Below the pieces are notes generated by a model. It ran no database searches, was not told where the DNA came from, and saw only the letters and a list, made by a program, of their open reading frames with translations. The position numbers were made by a program, and so were the translations under genes. This document shows positions 24,201 to 35,026 of a DNA stretch of 64,000 nucleotides, piece after piece. Source of the DNA: Solanum dulcamara (Eukaryota > Streptophyta > Magnoliopsida > Solanales > Solanaceae); contig NC_077243.1 of assembly GCF_947179165.1 (NCBI RefSeq), positions 35,538,001 through 35,602,000 of the forward strand. The letters run 5' to 3'. Within the stretch, counting starts at the first letter, position 1; every line of letters begins with the position of its first letter.

Positions 24201-25254
24201 TAGCAATATCCGAGATCCAAACAAGTCGAAATAGCAAAGAGGCAAAAGAAAGAATTTAAAAGCAATTAAGTATTTTGTTAAAAGCTTCTCTGAGTTCTAG
24301 TGTGCTGTGTTTGTTCTTGTTTTGTGTTCTTGTCTTTTTTTTTTCCTTTGTATTTGCTCTTGTGTTTCTCCTCTTTAGATAAATATGAAGGGTCTCATTT
24401 TATAGTGATAAGAAGACAATCAAGAAAAATCTCAGTCCCAATTTAGTCAAACTTTTTTTTTCTCAATAAGTCATAGGAAGAAAAACATATTTCAAAAGGA
24501 AACGATAAACTTTTCAACAACAAAATCAACCAAGATTCTTAACAGCAAAATCAATCAAATTTTCAAACGCCAAATCAATTTAAATCAAAAAATATGAAAA
24601 AGTCAAGCTTAAAAGATAACTAAGCCTAAAAGTCCAAAACTCATGCTTAGAGGGGTCCACTATCAATAAATTGTAGAAAAATAATCAATTAGGCAATAGT
24701 AAAGTAATATTTAACATAAATAGAAAAACAAATACCAGTATCAATTACCCATATTATGAAAAGGAAAAATTATTAAAGAATATTACATCTTATCATAATT
24801 AGACTTCGAAATTAAATAATCAGTTGACAAATTGAATTTCCAACAATTATAGTAACACCAAGATCTGTAAAACACATACCCAAATTAACAATACTAATCA
24901 GACAAAGATGAAGGTTTCACCTATTTTCATAGGAGTAAACATAGCGTGGAACACTAACTAGAAGTTAATAAAACTTGACATCAAACAAAACTCATTTCAT
25001 ATTTCAGAATCACTTAAGGACGAAACTTTGAAACAGATCCAACAACCCACACACATAATCTAAATTTTAAGTAAACGAACCAATTTTGTGTGTCAAAATC
25101 ATAGACCTGAACATGTGTGTGCAACAATAACAATTTAGAAGAATATGTATGGACAAACATCAACCAAAACTTCAGTAAAATCAAACTAAACATCAAAATC
25201 TAATAATCAACTAACAGAAAACCAAAATTTAAAGTGATAGATTTTGAGATCCAA

Positions 25255-25613
25255 ATGAACATACCCGGACGGATCTTAAGATCCGTCTTTGACAAATAAT
25301 CTCCGATCGATTTGGACTTGAACCATGGTGGCGTCACTGGCCGGAGTTGCTGTTGTTACTGCGTCTCTTCGCCGGAGGAGCTCGTTGTTGCAGCTGTTGC
25401 TGCTGGCGGCGCTGAAGGTGAGGTGAGACGGTGGCGCAGTAAGAAAAGAGAAGGCACAATGGTGGTGAGGGTGGAGGTGCGGCAACTTATGTGTGTCTTC
25501 TCTTCTCTTTGGAGAAGATGAAGAGTATAGAGAGAGAGTTAGGGTGAGAGAGTTAGAGAGAGAGTGAGGTCTTTTTTTTTAAGAAAGAGGAAGAATAAGA
25601 TAGTTTAGGGTTT
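25255..25613 (-). other. GC-rich exon-like block in the Ogre LTR (copy 2)
   Basis: Paralogue of 3890-4250: telo-box at 25605-25613, CT-rich leader, GC-rich frame 25485-25276 (MPHLHPHHHCAFSF ... RLFVKDGS) ending before CCGG|GTATGT. Both copies preserve MVQ(F/V)QIDxRLFVKDGS despite several substitutions, one of them changing Phe to Val. Confidence 0.4.
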
Positions 25614-25846
25614 TGGGGTGTGAAAGTTAAGAATGAATGGGAGCCGTCCGATCAATCAAACGAACGGATGAGATTGAGATAAATAAAATAAAATAGACTA
25701 CATTAAATTGGATTAGACTATAATTATAATTAGTTGTAAAAAATAAATTTCATCTAATCAATTATCAAATACATGTTGAATAAGTAAAATCATAAATTTA
25801 TCAAGTAATAATATTATATATAAAGTAAATATGCATGTACATACAA

Positions 25847-28800
25847 CTGGAGTTGGTACCTCCGGTTTATCTTTTTCTTTTCTTTCCTTTTGCTTGTTTT
25901 TCAACGAATACCTCCAGATCTGTTCAGACTTGGCCTAGATCTATTGATTTCCGGCGTCGTCTCGCGGTTTCCCATTTTCCGGCGTGAACAGTGTTTCCGG
26001 TGTGAACAGTGTTTCCGGTGTGAACAGTGTTTTCGGCGTGAATCAGGTTCTTTTCAACTGGAGTTGGTACCTCCGGTTTATCTATATTTTTGTTCATACA
26101 CTTATCGTTGCATTTTGCTAACTTTAGATTTTTGAATAATTTATTAATTCCTACATTTTTTCGTGGCTTTAGATAGTGATGGTAGATTAAGGTCATGTTC
26201 TCATTCAGGGACGGGGTCGGGGTCGGGGACGAGGGTAAGGAGGGGTAAGTGGGTTAAAGGAGCGTCTAGACTGAGAGTTGGTTCTTGGAATATTGGAACG
26301 TTAACGGGCAAATCCATAGAGCTAGTTAAAATTCTAAAGAAGAGAAAGATTAATATAGCTTGTGTGCAAGAGACCAAATGGGTAGGTTCTAAAGCTAGGG
26401 AGGTAGACGGGTATAAGCTTTGGTTTTCAGGTAGATCAAAATATAGGAATGGGGTAGGCATTTTAGTAGACAATGATCTAAGGGATCAGGTAGTGGAGGT
26501 TAGGAGAGTCAACGATAGGATGATGTCGATTAAGGTGGTCGTTGAAGGGAGCACATTCAACATTATTAGTGCTTATGCGCCACAAGCGGGCTTAAGAGAG
26601 GAGGATAAGAGGCGTTTTTGGGAGGATTTGGACGAGTTAGTGGGAGGTATACCACCTACTGAGAAGCTTTTCATGGGAGGGGATTTCAATGGACACATCG
26701 GGTCTATTTCAGGAGGGTATGATGATGTGCATGGAGGCTTTGGCTACGGGGTCAGAAATGTAGGAGGCCTTTCACTTTTGGAATTCGCAAGAGCTTTTGG
26801 GTTGGTCATAGCCAATTCGAGTTTCCCAAAGAAGGAAGACCACTTGGTAACATTCCATAGTTCGGTGGCTAAGACTCAGATAGACTTTTTACTCTTGAGG
26901 AAGGTCGATATAGGTCTGTGCAAAGACTGTAAGGTCATTCCGATAGAAAACCTTACAACCCGACATAAGCTTTTGGTGATGGATTTAGGGATCAAGATGA
27001 TGAGGAATAAGAGGGTCGGGGATGATCGATCTAGGATCAGATGGAGGAGTTTGACCACTGCAAATGCCTTGGAGATGGGAGAGAAGTTGAAGGCCATGGG
27101 GGCCTGGGATAGTAATGGGGATGCGACAAGTATGTGGGATAGGACGGCTAGTTGTATTAGGACTGTGGCAAGGGAAGTGTTGGGAGTCTCGACTGGTAGT
27201 CGTAGTCGGCATCGAGGAGACTGGTGGTGGAATGGAGAAGTGCAAGAAAAGGTGGAAGCAAAGAAGATGGCGTACGCAAAGTTGATAGAAAGCACAGATG
27301 AGGTGGAGAAGTGGACGAATAGGGAACTTTATAAAATAGCGAGAAAGGAGGCGAAGTCGGCGGTTTCGACGGCAAAAACAACAGCTTTTGAACGCCTTTA
27401 TGCTGAACTAGAAGAGAAAGGTGGGGATAGAAAATTGTTCAGGCTAGCCAGGGGGCGGGAGAGAAGAGCACGCGATGTGGACCAAGTGAAGTGCATTAAG
27501 GACGAGCATGGAAAAGTATTGGTAGACGAGACCCTCATTAAACAGAGATGGCAGTCCTATTTCCATAAACTCTTGAATGAGGAAGGGGACAGAGACTTTG
27601 TGTTGGGAGATTTAGAACATACAGAGAGGCGTTGCGATTTTGGGTATTGCAGGAGTATTAAGGTCGAGGAGGTTAAGAGTGTCGTTCGTAGGATGCGCTG
27701 GGGAAGAGCAACCGGACCTGACGAGATTCCTGGGGAATTTTGGAAGAGCACGAGCTCGGTAGGTTTGGAGTGGTTGACTAGGTTATTTAATGTCATCTTT
27801 AAAACGGCAACGATGCCCGAAGAATGGAGGTCGAGCATAATGATCCCTCTATACAAAAACAAAGGGGATATCCAGAGTTGCAACAACTATAGAGGTATTA
27901 AGCTACTAAGCCATACTATGAAACTGTGGGAAAGAGTGGTAGAGATGAGGGTGAGGAGAGACGTGTCTATTTCAGAGAACCAGTTTGGATTTATGCCGGG
28001 ACGCTCAACTACAGAAGCCATCCATCTTATGAGGAGACTGGTGGAGCAGCATAGGGAGAGGAAGAGGGACTTGCATATGGTATTCATCGACCTAGAAAAG
28101 GCTTATGATAAAGTCCCAAGAGAAATACTATGGACATGTTTGAAGGCTAAAGGTGTACCTATGGCATACATTAGGGTGATCAAGGACATGTACGAGGGAG
28201 CCAAAACCAGGGTAAGGACAGTAGGAGGGGACTCAGAGCACTTTCCAGTGGTGATGGGGTTGCATCAAGGATCAGCTCTTAGTCCTTTTTTATTTGCCTT
28301 GGTGATAGATGGATTGACGCGACAAATTCAAGGTGCGGTGCCATGGTGTATGCTTTTCGCGGATGACATAGTCCTGATCGATGAGACTCGCCGCGGAGTT
28401 AACGCTAAGCTGGAGGATTGGAGACATACCTTGGAGTCTAAAGGGTTTAAGTTGAGTAGGACAAAGACAGAGTACTTAGAGTGCAAGTTCAGTGAGACAC
28501 CTCAGGAGGTTGACGTTGAAGTTAGGCTTGGTGCTCAGGCCATCCAAAAGAGAAGTAGTTGCAAGTATCTTGGGTCTATCATGCAAGGCAGCGGGGAGAT
28601 TGACGATGATGTCACACATCGTATTGGGGTAGGGTGGATGAAATGGAGGCTCGCTTCCGGAGTGCTATGTGACAAGAATGTGCCACCAAAACTTAAGGGC
28701 AAGTTCTACAAAGTGGTGGTTAGACCGGCTATGCTGTATGGGGCGGAGTGTTGGCCAGTTAAGACTTCTCACATTCAAAAGATGAAAGTTGCTGAGATGA

Positions 28801-29530
28801 GAATGCTGAGATGGATGTGTGGGCACACCAGGAGCGACAGGATTAGAAATGAGGCTATTCGGGACAAGGTAGGAGTGGCCTCGGTGGAAGACAAGATGCG
28901 GGAAATACGACTGAGATGGTATGGACATGTGAAGAGGAGAGACACAGATGCGCCAGTGCGGAGGTGTGAGAGGCTGGCCATGGATGGTTACAGAAGAGGT
29001 AGGGGTAGGCCGAAGAAGTATTGGGGAGAGGTTATTAGACAGGACATGGCGCAGTTACAGCTTACGGAGGACATGACCTTAGATAGGAGGGTGTGGAGGA
29101 CCCACATTAGGGTAGAAGTCTAGTTCATAGTCTCGTTATTCTTCTCTATTCATAGGTGTAGTAGTGCATTACGATCTCTTGCGCTTTGACTTCTGATTTC
29201 TGTTATTTCTGTTATTATTTATTACTTTCTATGCTTTGATTACTCAATTTTACCTGTGACGCTTTCATTATTTATTTAATCGTTATTTGTTATTAGTCTT
29301 TATTTATTTGTATTTATTTGTTATCTATTTGTTATTTGTTTGTTGTTTTTCTCATAAAGCTTTTAATTTTCTATTTTTATCTAACATTTTTTATGCATTT
29401 ATGCTTTTACTGAGTCGAGGGTCTCCAGGAAACAGCCGTCCTACCTTGGTAGGAGTAAGGTCTGCGTACATTCTACCCTCCCCAGACCCCATGTTGTGGG
29501 ATTTCACTGGGTTGTTGTTGTTGTTGTTGT
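25847..29530 (+). mobile_element. Full-length RTE-type LINE in the Ogre 5' LTR
   Basis: Bounded by ATACAA at 25841-25846 and 29531-29536 (short target duplication). The other LTR has the uninterrupted site near 4480. The structure is 5' UTR with internal repeats (25847-26162), one open frame, 3' UTR and a (TTG)n tail. The 5' UTR contains TGGAGTTGGTACCTCCGG twice (25848 and about 26058) and a 17-bp unit TTCCGGTGTGAACAGTG about four times (25978-26042). Confidence 0.92.
26163..29123 (+). CDS. RTE LINE endonuclease-reverse transcriptase, open frame, start codon unclear
   Basis: 986 codons without a stop. An APE-type endonuclease domain (residues about 37-270) has [32 protein letters not shown] and TTRHKLL. 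The RT domain (about 500-770) has [11 protein letters not shown] (motif A), [11 protein letters not shown] (motif B) and FADD at residues 732-735 (motif C). The C-terminal RTE region has [11 protein letters not shown] and [12 protein letters not shown]. It nicks target DNA and copies its own RNA there. The frame opens at GTG; the first in-frame ATG is near residue 118, beyond endonuclease residues, so the true start is uncertain. It is the only long element frame in the window without stops. Confidence 0.9.
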   Translation: MALDSDGRLRSCSHSGTGSGSGTRVRRGKWVKGASRLRVGSWNIGTLTGKSIELVKILKKRKINIACVQETKWVGSKAREVDGYKLWFSGRSKYRNGVGILVDNDLRDQVVEVRRVNDRMMSIKVVVEGSTFNIISAYAPQAGLREEDKRRFWEDLDELVGGIPPTEKLFMGGDFNGHIGSISGGYDDVHGGFGYGVRNVGGLSLLEFARAFGLVIANSSFPKKEDHLVTFHSSVAKTQIDFLLLRKVDIGLCKDCKVIPIENLTTRHKLLVMDLGIKMMRNKRVGDDRSRIRWRSLTTANALEMGEKLKAMGAWDSNGDATSMWDRTASCIRTVAREVLGVSTGSRSRHRGDWWWNGEVQEKVEAKKMAYAKLIESTDEVEKWTNRELYKIARKEAKSAVSTAKTTAFERLYAELEEKGGDRKLFRLARGRERRARDVDQVKCIKDEHGKVLVDETLIKQRWQSYFHKLLNEEGDRDFVLGDLEHTERRCDFGYCRSIKVEEVKSVVRRMRWGRATGPDEIPGEFWKSTSSVGLEWLTRLFNVIFKTATMPEEWRSSIMIPLYKNKGDIQSCNNYRGIKLLSHTMKLWERVVEMRVRRDVSISENQFGFMPGRSTTEAIHLMRRLVEQHRERKRDLHMVFIDLEKAYDKVPREILWTCLKAKGVPMAYIRVIKDMYEGAKTRVRTVGGDSEHFPVVMGLHQGSALSPFLFALVIDGLTRQIQGAVPWCMLFADDIVLIDETRRGVNAKLEDWRHTLESKGFKLSRTKTEYLECKFSETPQEVDVEVRLGAQAIQKRSSCKYLGSIMQGSGEIDDDVTHRIGVGWMKWRLASGVLCDKNVPPKLKGKFYKVVVRPAMLYGAECWPVKTSHIQKMKVAEMRMLRWMCGHTRSDRIRNEAIRDKVGVASVEDKMREIRLRWYGHVKRRDTDAPVRRCERLAMDGYRRGRGRPKKYWGEVIRQDMAQLQLTEDMTLDRRVWRTHIRVEV

Positions 29531-29742
29531 ATACAATATAAAATATATGCGTATATATACATATGTATATATAAAATGCCACATGTATATAATATGTACT
29601 AAAAATAGATGTGTAATATATATTAACATAAACAAGTAAAATATATATTAAACTTAAATAATAACCTTTTCATATACATATGTACATAAAACCTATTAAA
29701 ATAGATATGTAAACGTATATTATAAAATAGACTCAGTTAAGT

Positions 29743-29746
<4 letters not shown>

Positions 29747-29788
<42 letters not shown>
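29747..29788. repeat. AT dinucleotide microsatellite
   Basis: A run of about 20 AT units inside the Ogre 5' LTR. The paralogous position near 4690 has only ATATAT, so the expansion postdates Ogre insertion. Confidence 0.9.
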
Positions 29789-29789
<1 letters not shown>

Positions 29790-29945
29790 ATACATGATGC
29801 AACATATGTATATAATGTATACTAAAATAGATGTATGACATATATATTAACTAAAATATATAATAAACTTAATTAAGTGATAACTTTATATGCACATGCA
29901 TATAAGACGTATAAAAATAGGTATACAACATGCATAAATCAATAT

Positions 29946-31028
29946 ACAACAACAACAACAACAACCCAGTGAAATCCCACAACATGGGGTCTGGGGAGGG
30001 TAGAATGTACGCAGACCTTACTCCTACCAAGGTAGGACGGCTGTTTCCTGGAGACCCTCGGCTCAGTAAAACCATAAATGCATAAAAATGTTAGATAAGA
30101 ATAGAAAATTAAAAGCTTTATGAGAAAAACAACAAACAAATAACGAATAAATAACAAATAAATACAAATAAATAAATACAAATAACAAATAACGATTAAA
30201 TAAATAATGAAAGCGTCACAGGTAAAAAAAAATAAAAAAAAATAAAAATTGAGTAATCAAAGCATAGAAAGCAATAAATAATAACAGAAATAACAGAAAT
30301 CAGAAGTCAGAAGTCAAAGCGCAAGAGATCGTAATGCACTACTACGCCTATGAATAGAGAAGAATAACGAGACTATGAACTAGCCTTCTACCCTAATGTG
30401 GGTCCTCCACACCCTCCTATCTAAGGTCATGTCCTCCGTTAGCTGTAACTGCGCCATGTCCTGTCTAATCACCTCTCCCCAATATTTCTTCGGCCTACCC
30501 CTACCTCTTCTGTAACCATCCATGGCCAGCCTCTCACACCTCCGCACTGGCGCATCTGTGTCTCTCCTCTTCACATGTCCATACCATCTCAGTCGCATTT
30601 CCCGCATCTTGTCTTCCACCGAGGTCACTCCTACCTTGTCCCGAATAGCCTCATTTCTAATTCTGTCGCTCCTGGTGTGCCCACACATCCATCTCAACAT
30701 TCTCATCTCAGCAACTTTTATCTTTTGAATGTGAGAAGTCTTAACTGGCCAACACTCCGCCCCATACAACATAGCCGGTCTAACCACCACTTTGTAGAAC
30801 TTGCCCTTAAGTTTTGGTGGCACATTCTTGTCACATAGCACTCCGGAAGCGAGCCTCCATTTCATCCACCCTACCCCAATACGATGTGTGACATCATCGT
30901 CAATCTCCCCGCAGCCTTGCATGATAGACCCAAGATACTTGCAACTACTCCTCTTTTGGATTGCCTGAGCACCAAGCCTAACTTCAACGCCAACCTCCTG
31001 AGGTGTCTCACTGAACTTGCACTCTAAG
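29946..31028 (-). mobile_element. 5'-truncated RTE LINE, antisense, with 22-bp target duplication
   Basis: The plus strand begins with (ACA)n, the complement of the TTG tail, and runs through the 3' UTR into RT C-terminal coding sequence, stopping near 31028. The 22 bases at 29924-29945 recur at 31029-31050, and the empty site is intact in the other LTR at 4833-4854. Two or three bases of overlap between element and target (GTAC/AAGTAC) suggest microhomology at the 5' junction. Confidence 0.93.
30380..31028 (-). pseudogene. RTE LINE ORF C-terminal fragment
   Basis: About 215 codons without a stop, nearly identical to residues 775-986 of the full-length copy ([38 protein letters not shown]). 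It lacks endonuclease and all RT catalytic motifs because of 5' truncation. The apparent Met comes from the target site, not the element. It is recent: few differences from the full-length copy. Confidence 0.9.
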
Positions 31029-31419
31029 TACAACATGCATAAATCAATATGAATAAGTAAATTAATAAAATATACTTAGTTAAGTAATATTTTATAAAGA
31101 AAATACACACACACACATAATATATACTAAATAACGCAAAATAATATTTGAACGTACGAAGCTTGTTACTTTGATTTTTTAATTAAGAATACCAATAATG
31201 AAGATAAAAAAAATAATAATAATGGTAATGGTAATGATAGTAGTAATAACAAACGAAATGTCATAGAAATAAAATGTCAAAAATATACGGTTTATTGGGT
31301 AAAATAAAAATATAATATATATATATATATAAGGAAATAATAAAAAAAATAAAAATGCCTATCTATTAAGATAGTGATTTGAGAAGTAATTATAGGTCGG
31401 TCAAAATTGGGTTTCAACA

Positions 31420-31606
31420 GCTACGTCTAGGGTGGTTCCTTGTGTATTATTTTTGTTGTTCTCATTACTAGTTATTTTCTGCTTTATTTGTTCATCTTTC
31501 GCTTGATAGCCCGTTGCCTTTGGTTCCGGGCTAAAGGGTAAGGGTTAGACTTACCTACTAGTGGGTGTTAGCTGGTGCCATCATGACCTGAGAATGGAAT
31601 CGTGAC
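31420..31606 (+). repeat. 3' end fragment of an LTR (unclassified)
   Basis: Ends GAATCGTGACA in the style of the LTRs at 54310 and 54102, preceded by TGGTTCCGGGCTAAAGGG. It directly abuts the Ogre 5' LTR, so Ogre probably inserted into this LTR; the rest would be left of the window. Confidence 0.45.
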
Positions 31607-33340
31607 AAAAACTCATTATTCTTTATCTTTATTCTAGGTCCCACAACCCAAGTTATGGAGTTTAGCTACTCAATACTTGGTATAAAAAATTAAAAGAATT
31701 GAAATAACTAAAGAACATTAAGATAGAAATAAATAATATAAACCTTGAATTAAAACTTAGTACTTGCAAGAATTTATGTTGTTCGTGCAAAATTACAGAA
31801 TTGGAAAGTAGACAATAAGAAACGTAATTATGTTGTCTTCTCTTCATCTTGTGGTTAGCCAAATGATGATCAACCCTAGAAAAGTCGTCTAAAATTCTAT
31901 TTATAATGATAGAAAATAACTAATACTCCTAGTTGGCCTTGGTCTCGTCTTGAAAAAATATGTATGTTGAAACCATGGTCCGCATTGTGACCCTCATCGC
32001 ATGGCTTGAAGTCCACGATGCTCTATGCAACGTGGACCTTGGCCTCCGTGGTGCTTAAGCCATCGTGTTAGCATGCAGATGTACAGGGCCTCAAGAGTTT
32101 GATGACAGTTGTGCGGTGTTCATCGCAGAGTACTCACCCCGCACCATGGACCCCATTTTCACACTGTCTTAGCTTTCATTATTCGCCCAGGGTACTTTGT
32201 TATGTCTTTTTTTTATTAGTTTGGGTCGATTCTTGCTGCGTTATGACCTGAAACTTGTCTAATAACATATATAGATGGGTATTGTATTGGGCTGTATATT
32301 TTTATTAATATAAAGATATGTTTTGTCTAGGTATGAATTTTACAATTGATACTAAAATTTGAGATCTATATATACATATTTTAAGAAGTTTATAAGTTAC
32401 AGGTTTGCTTACTTCTTTGCCTACTTTGTATTTTTTTTTATTTTTATTTGTCAAATATTTTAGTAAAAGAATTATTCAAGACATATATTTTTCATAGAAA
32501 TTTTAAAAAATAGCTATAATTTATGTATTTCATGGCCAAAAAATTTAATTCTTAGCTTTGTGTAAACTTATTTGTGGCAAATACTTTAGTTTTGTAGCTA
32601 TAGTTTATCTAAGTAATAGCTAAATACAAGTATTGTTACCACAAGTTTAAAAATATAAAATAGCCACAAATTTTGAATTTTCAGAGCAAATAAATCAAAT
32701 CATTTGCCACAGTAGAATACATTGTGTCTATAATATAAAAATTGCCATAGATTTTATTTGTTGTGGCAAAAGAATAAAATTATTTGCTACAAGTATATAT
32801 TTTATAACAATTTTTTCTTACTATCATAGCTAAAACACAATTTTTTTGTAGCTACAAGTATTAGTCCTTAGCCACAGATCATGTAAAGTTTGCAGCTAAC
32901 TTTTAGTTACGCTATATCTGTTCACGAATGTTACAAAAAAAATTATGGCTAAAGTGTTTAGCTACGAAAAATTTCATATTTAGCTACAGTGTGTTTTGTA
33001 GCTTTAAGTACATTTTCTTGTTGTATAATATTTGAGTAAATGTTATAATTATTTTGAGTAAAACATCAATGATCGATGAAGAAAAATACGTTAATCATGA
33101 ATGTCCTAATGAACCTCTTCACCTTAGATTTATAAGAAAAAGAATGAGATGATTTATTACTACTACTATATATATAAATTTATTTTAGAGCAGAATTTTT
33201 AAATTAGTTAATCAATACCACTTAAAATTTATCAATATTGGAATTTTTATCATCTATTTAATTAACACCACTTAAACAAATAAATTTGTGAACAAATATT
33301 ATTTCTTTTTAATTAAACTTGGACCATTGGTCCTTTTATT
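31607..33340. other. AT-rich intergenic stretch with CACTA-like subterminal repeats
   Basis: No credible gene. 31975-32170 holds palindromic, GC-richer sequence of unknown origin. From about 32560 to 33035 short motifs such as TAGCTACA, TTTGCCACA and TTGTAGCT recur in both orientations. The end near 33020-33035 reads, on the minus strand, TACAACAAGAAAATG, reminiscent of CACTACAAGAAAA termini of CACTA elements. No matching second terminus was found. Confidence 0.3.
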
Positions 33341-33459
33341 GATAAAAAACATGAACTATTGGGCTTAAAAAAAAATAGTCATAATATCAAATGTCCAAAG
33401 TAATAAAAAATGTCCGATCCAGACCACAATAGCTGGATCAGATAAAATAAAACAAATCC

Positions 33460-33800
33460 CTACTATGAAGGGTTTTCTAATGTACACTTCAGCTCCTTCA
33501 TCTTCATTCCTTTCTTCAATCCGCCGCTGCTGTTGTACCCTTGGACTCCCAACTTTCACTTCCATTTATTTCACTTTTGGGTGATAAACATGCTTCACCA
33601 GGGGTTCCACTACTGCTTCTTGTTCAGTTTGCAAAGGTAAGAATTCTTCCTACTCTTTTTCCTCTATTTTCTTCTTTCTGTTGAACTCCTCTTCCATCTT
33701 GTAGATATGCCAACTGGTGGGGATCTGTGAGCTACTCCATAGCTCGTAAGAGAGTTTTAACCTGTGTACCAACTTTGTAGATGTGAGTGAAGTGAATAAC
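33460..33800 (+). other. Gene-like fragment of unknown identity with intron-like boundaries
   Basis: A pyrimidine-rich, UTR-like stretch is followed by ATGCTTCACCAGGGG and a short frame (MLHQGFHYCFLFSLQ) ending TTGCAAAG|GTAAGAATTC. About 75 bases later TTTTCTTC ... CATCTTGTAG|A precedes a further open stretch (NWWGSVSYSIARKRV). Donor and acceptor both look good. I do not recognise a family. It could be a captured host gene fragment or a decayed gene. Confidence 0.25.
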
Positions 33801-35026
33801 TTCCTCCTGATCTCTTAGCTGAACTTGAGCGCTTCCTATCAGGCCTGTGCACCGCCCATGTTTTTCGTTACTAGTTATAATATAAAAGCATGCATATATT
33901 AGCTAATAGGTCTTACTAGAATGTTTTTTAGAAGCTTTTACTAATTTGTAATGACATGCTTCCGTTGTTAGAGATAAGCCAATGGGGAAGGATTTCGGGC
34001 CAGAAAACTTCGGGTAGTAACTTTCAAAAATTTGAGCCTCGGCTAGACTTAGATGAATTCTGAGTCAGGTAAAGTCTAAGGTGATCACATGAATGATGGG
34101 AGGTAAAATTTATAATTTGATTAGACAGGATGATAGCCAAGTCGATACGGAGCATTTATGTCTTTGCGGAATCACATTTGGACGAGTAAAACTCCCAGAA
34201 TCGAAGTTTGCGTGAGGGATATATTTTAATACATCTTTGAAAGGGGGTGTGTTGTGAAATGGGGGTTGGAGAACAAACTCTGAGCTTACCGTTTCCGCAT
34301 ATCCCGCCAGAGTGGGATTATTCGCTCCAGAGCGAGACAATCGCGACTTAAATCGTGAAAAAGACCAGAAACGGTCTTTTCTGCAAGAATTAATTTCTAA
34401 AACCCCAAGAGGCGACCTAAGGAGATTTCCACGGATTTTTATGCTTAAGGTAAGGTTTTTACTACCTAGATTCATACTTTGTTTCTTATAAATTAGAAAT
34501 ATGGGTGATAATCATTAGGGGAGGGTTTGAACTGAAAATCTATGGTGGAAAATAGCCTTAGGGTAAGGTTAGGATCATGGATTTGGCCTAGGGAATGAAA
34601 TTGTGTTGTATTGCTCGATAGTTCGGCCATTGTATTGATCCTTGATAGTTATTTAATCTTTCTAGACCAAGAACGAGAAGAACGAACCCGGAATGGGAAG
34701 GCTGTTGCGTTGTAAGGTTCTGAAAGCTTGAATTTGAGGTAGGTAATGGTCTAGTTTCCCGTATGTGTTTCATATACTTGTTAAATTGCTTCATGATATG
34801 TATGTGTGTATATGAATAGGGAAACATACTAGATTATTTTTGAAATGATCACTTATTGGCCTGTTATTGTGATGAACCTATCTTGATGATATAAATGTCG
34901 TAAACATTGATTGTTCTTGTGATTGTGCTATCTTAGGATTGGATGTTACGTTCCGACACGTAATTTGGATCGGATTTCACATTCTGACATGTAATTTAGA
35001 TCGGGTGTCACATTCTGACACATACT
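33801..35026 (+). repeat. LTR family C fragment (first copy)
   Basis: 34440-35020 aligns with 48610-49176: both have CTTAAG|GTAAG, GGAACGAGAAG-like text (AAGAACGAGAAGAACGAACC) and repeated TCGGGTGTCAC...TCTGACACGTAA modules. The left boundary is unclear. At about 35026 it is replaced by another LTR. Confidence 0.55.

Larger units (their letters stand above)
1..31419 (-). mobile_element. Ogre/Tat-lineage Ty3-gypsy retrotransposon, minus strand, left end outside window
   Basis: The order on the minus strand is LTR (31419 to 21226), tRNA-Arg-type primer site, ORF1, gag, protease, RT, RNase H, a second RNase H, integrase, tandem-repeat-rich 3' region, polypurine tract, LTR (5268 leftward past base 1). 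LTRs begin TGTTGACACCC (decayed to TGTTGAAACCC in the right copy) and end GGGTGCGACA. ORF1 upstream of gag, the extra RNase H, LTRs of about 5.4 kb net of inserts and a repetitive 3' UTR are Ogre/Tat hallmarks. In about 200 aligned bases at 1291 and 22652 I count four substitutions, so the LTRs differ by only a few percent. The element is dead: gag is frameshifted, coding regions carry many stops, ORF1 is split by a solo LTR and integrase has lost its C-terminal middle. The target duplication cannot be checked because the left end is missing. Confidence 0.88.
21226..31419 (-). repeat. Ogre 5' LTR (right copy) with two nested LINEs
   Basis: The plus strand starts TGTCGCACCCC (21226) and ends at TTTCAACA (31419; the other copy reads TGTCAACA). 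Of its 10.2 kb, about 4.8 kb are LINE insertions (25847-29530 and 29946-31028), leaving some 5.4 kb of LTR. 21226-22651 has no counterpart inside the window. Local differences from the left copy are a C9 run near 23742 and a long AT run at about 29747-29788. The region holds no gene of its own apart from the exon-like block at 25255-25613. Confidence 0.88.

Noticed and set aside
26876..28087. Several minus-strand frames opposite the LINE ORF
   Set aside because: Shadows of the intact RTE coding frame; no motifs.
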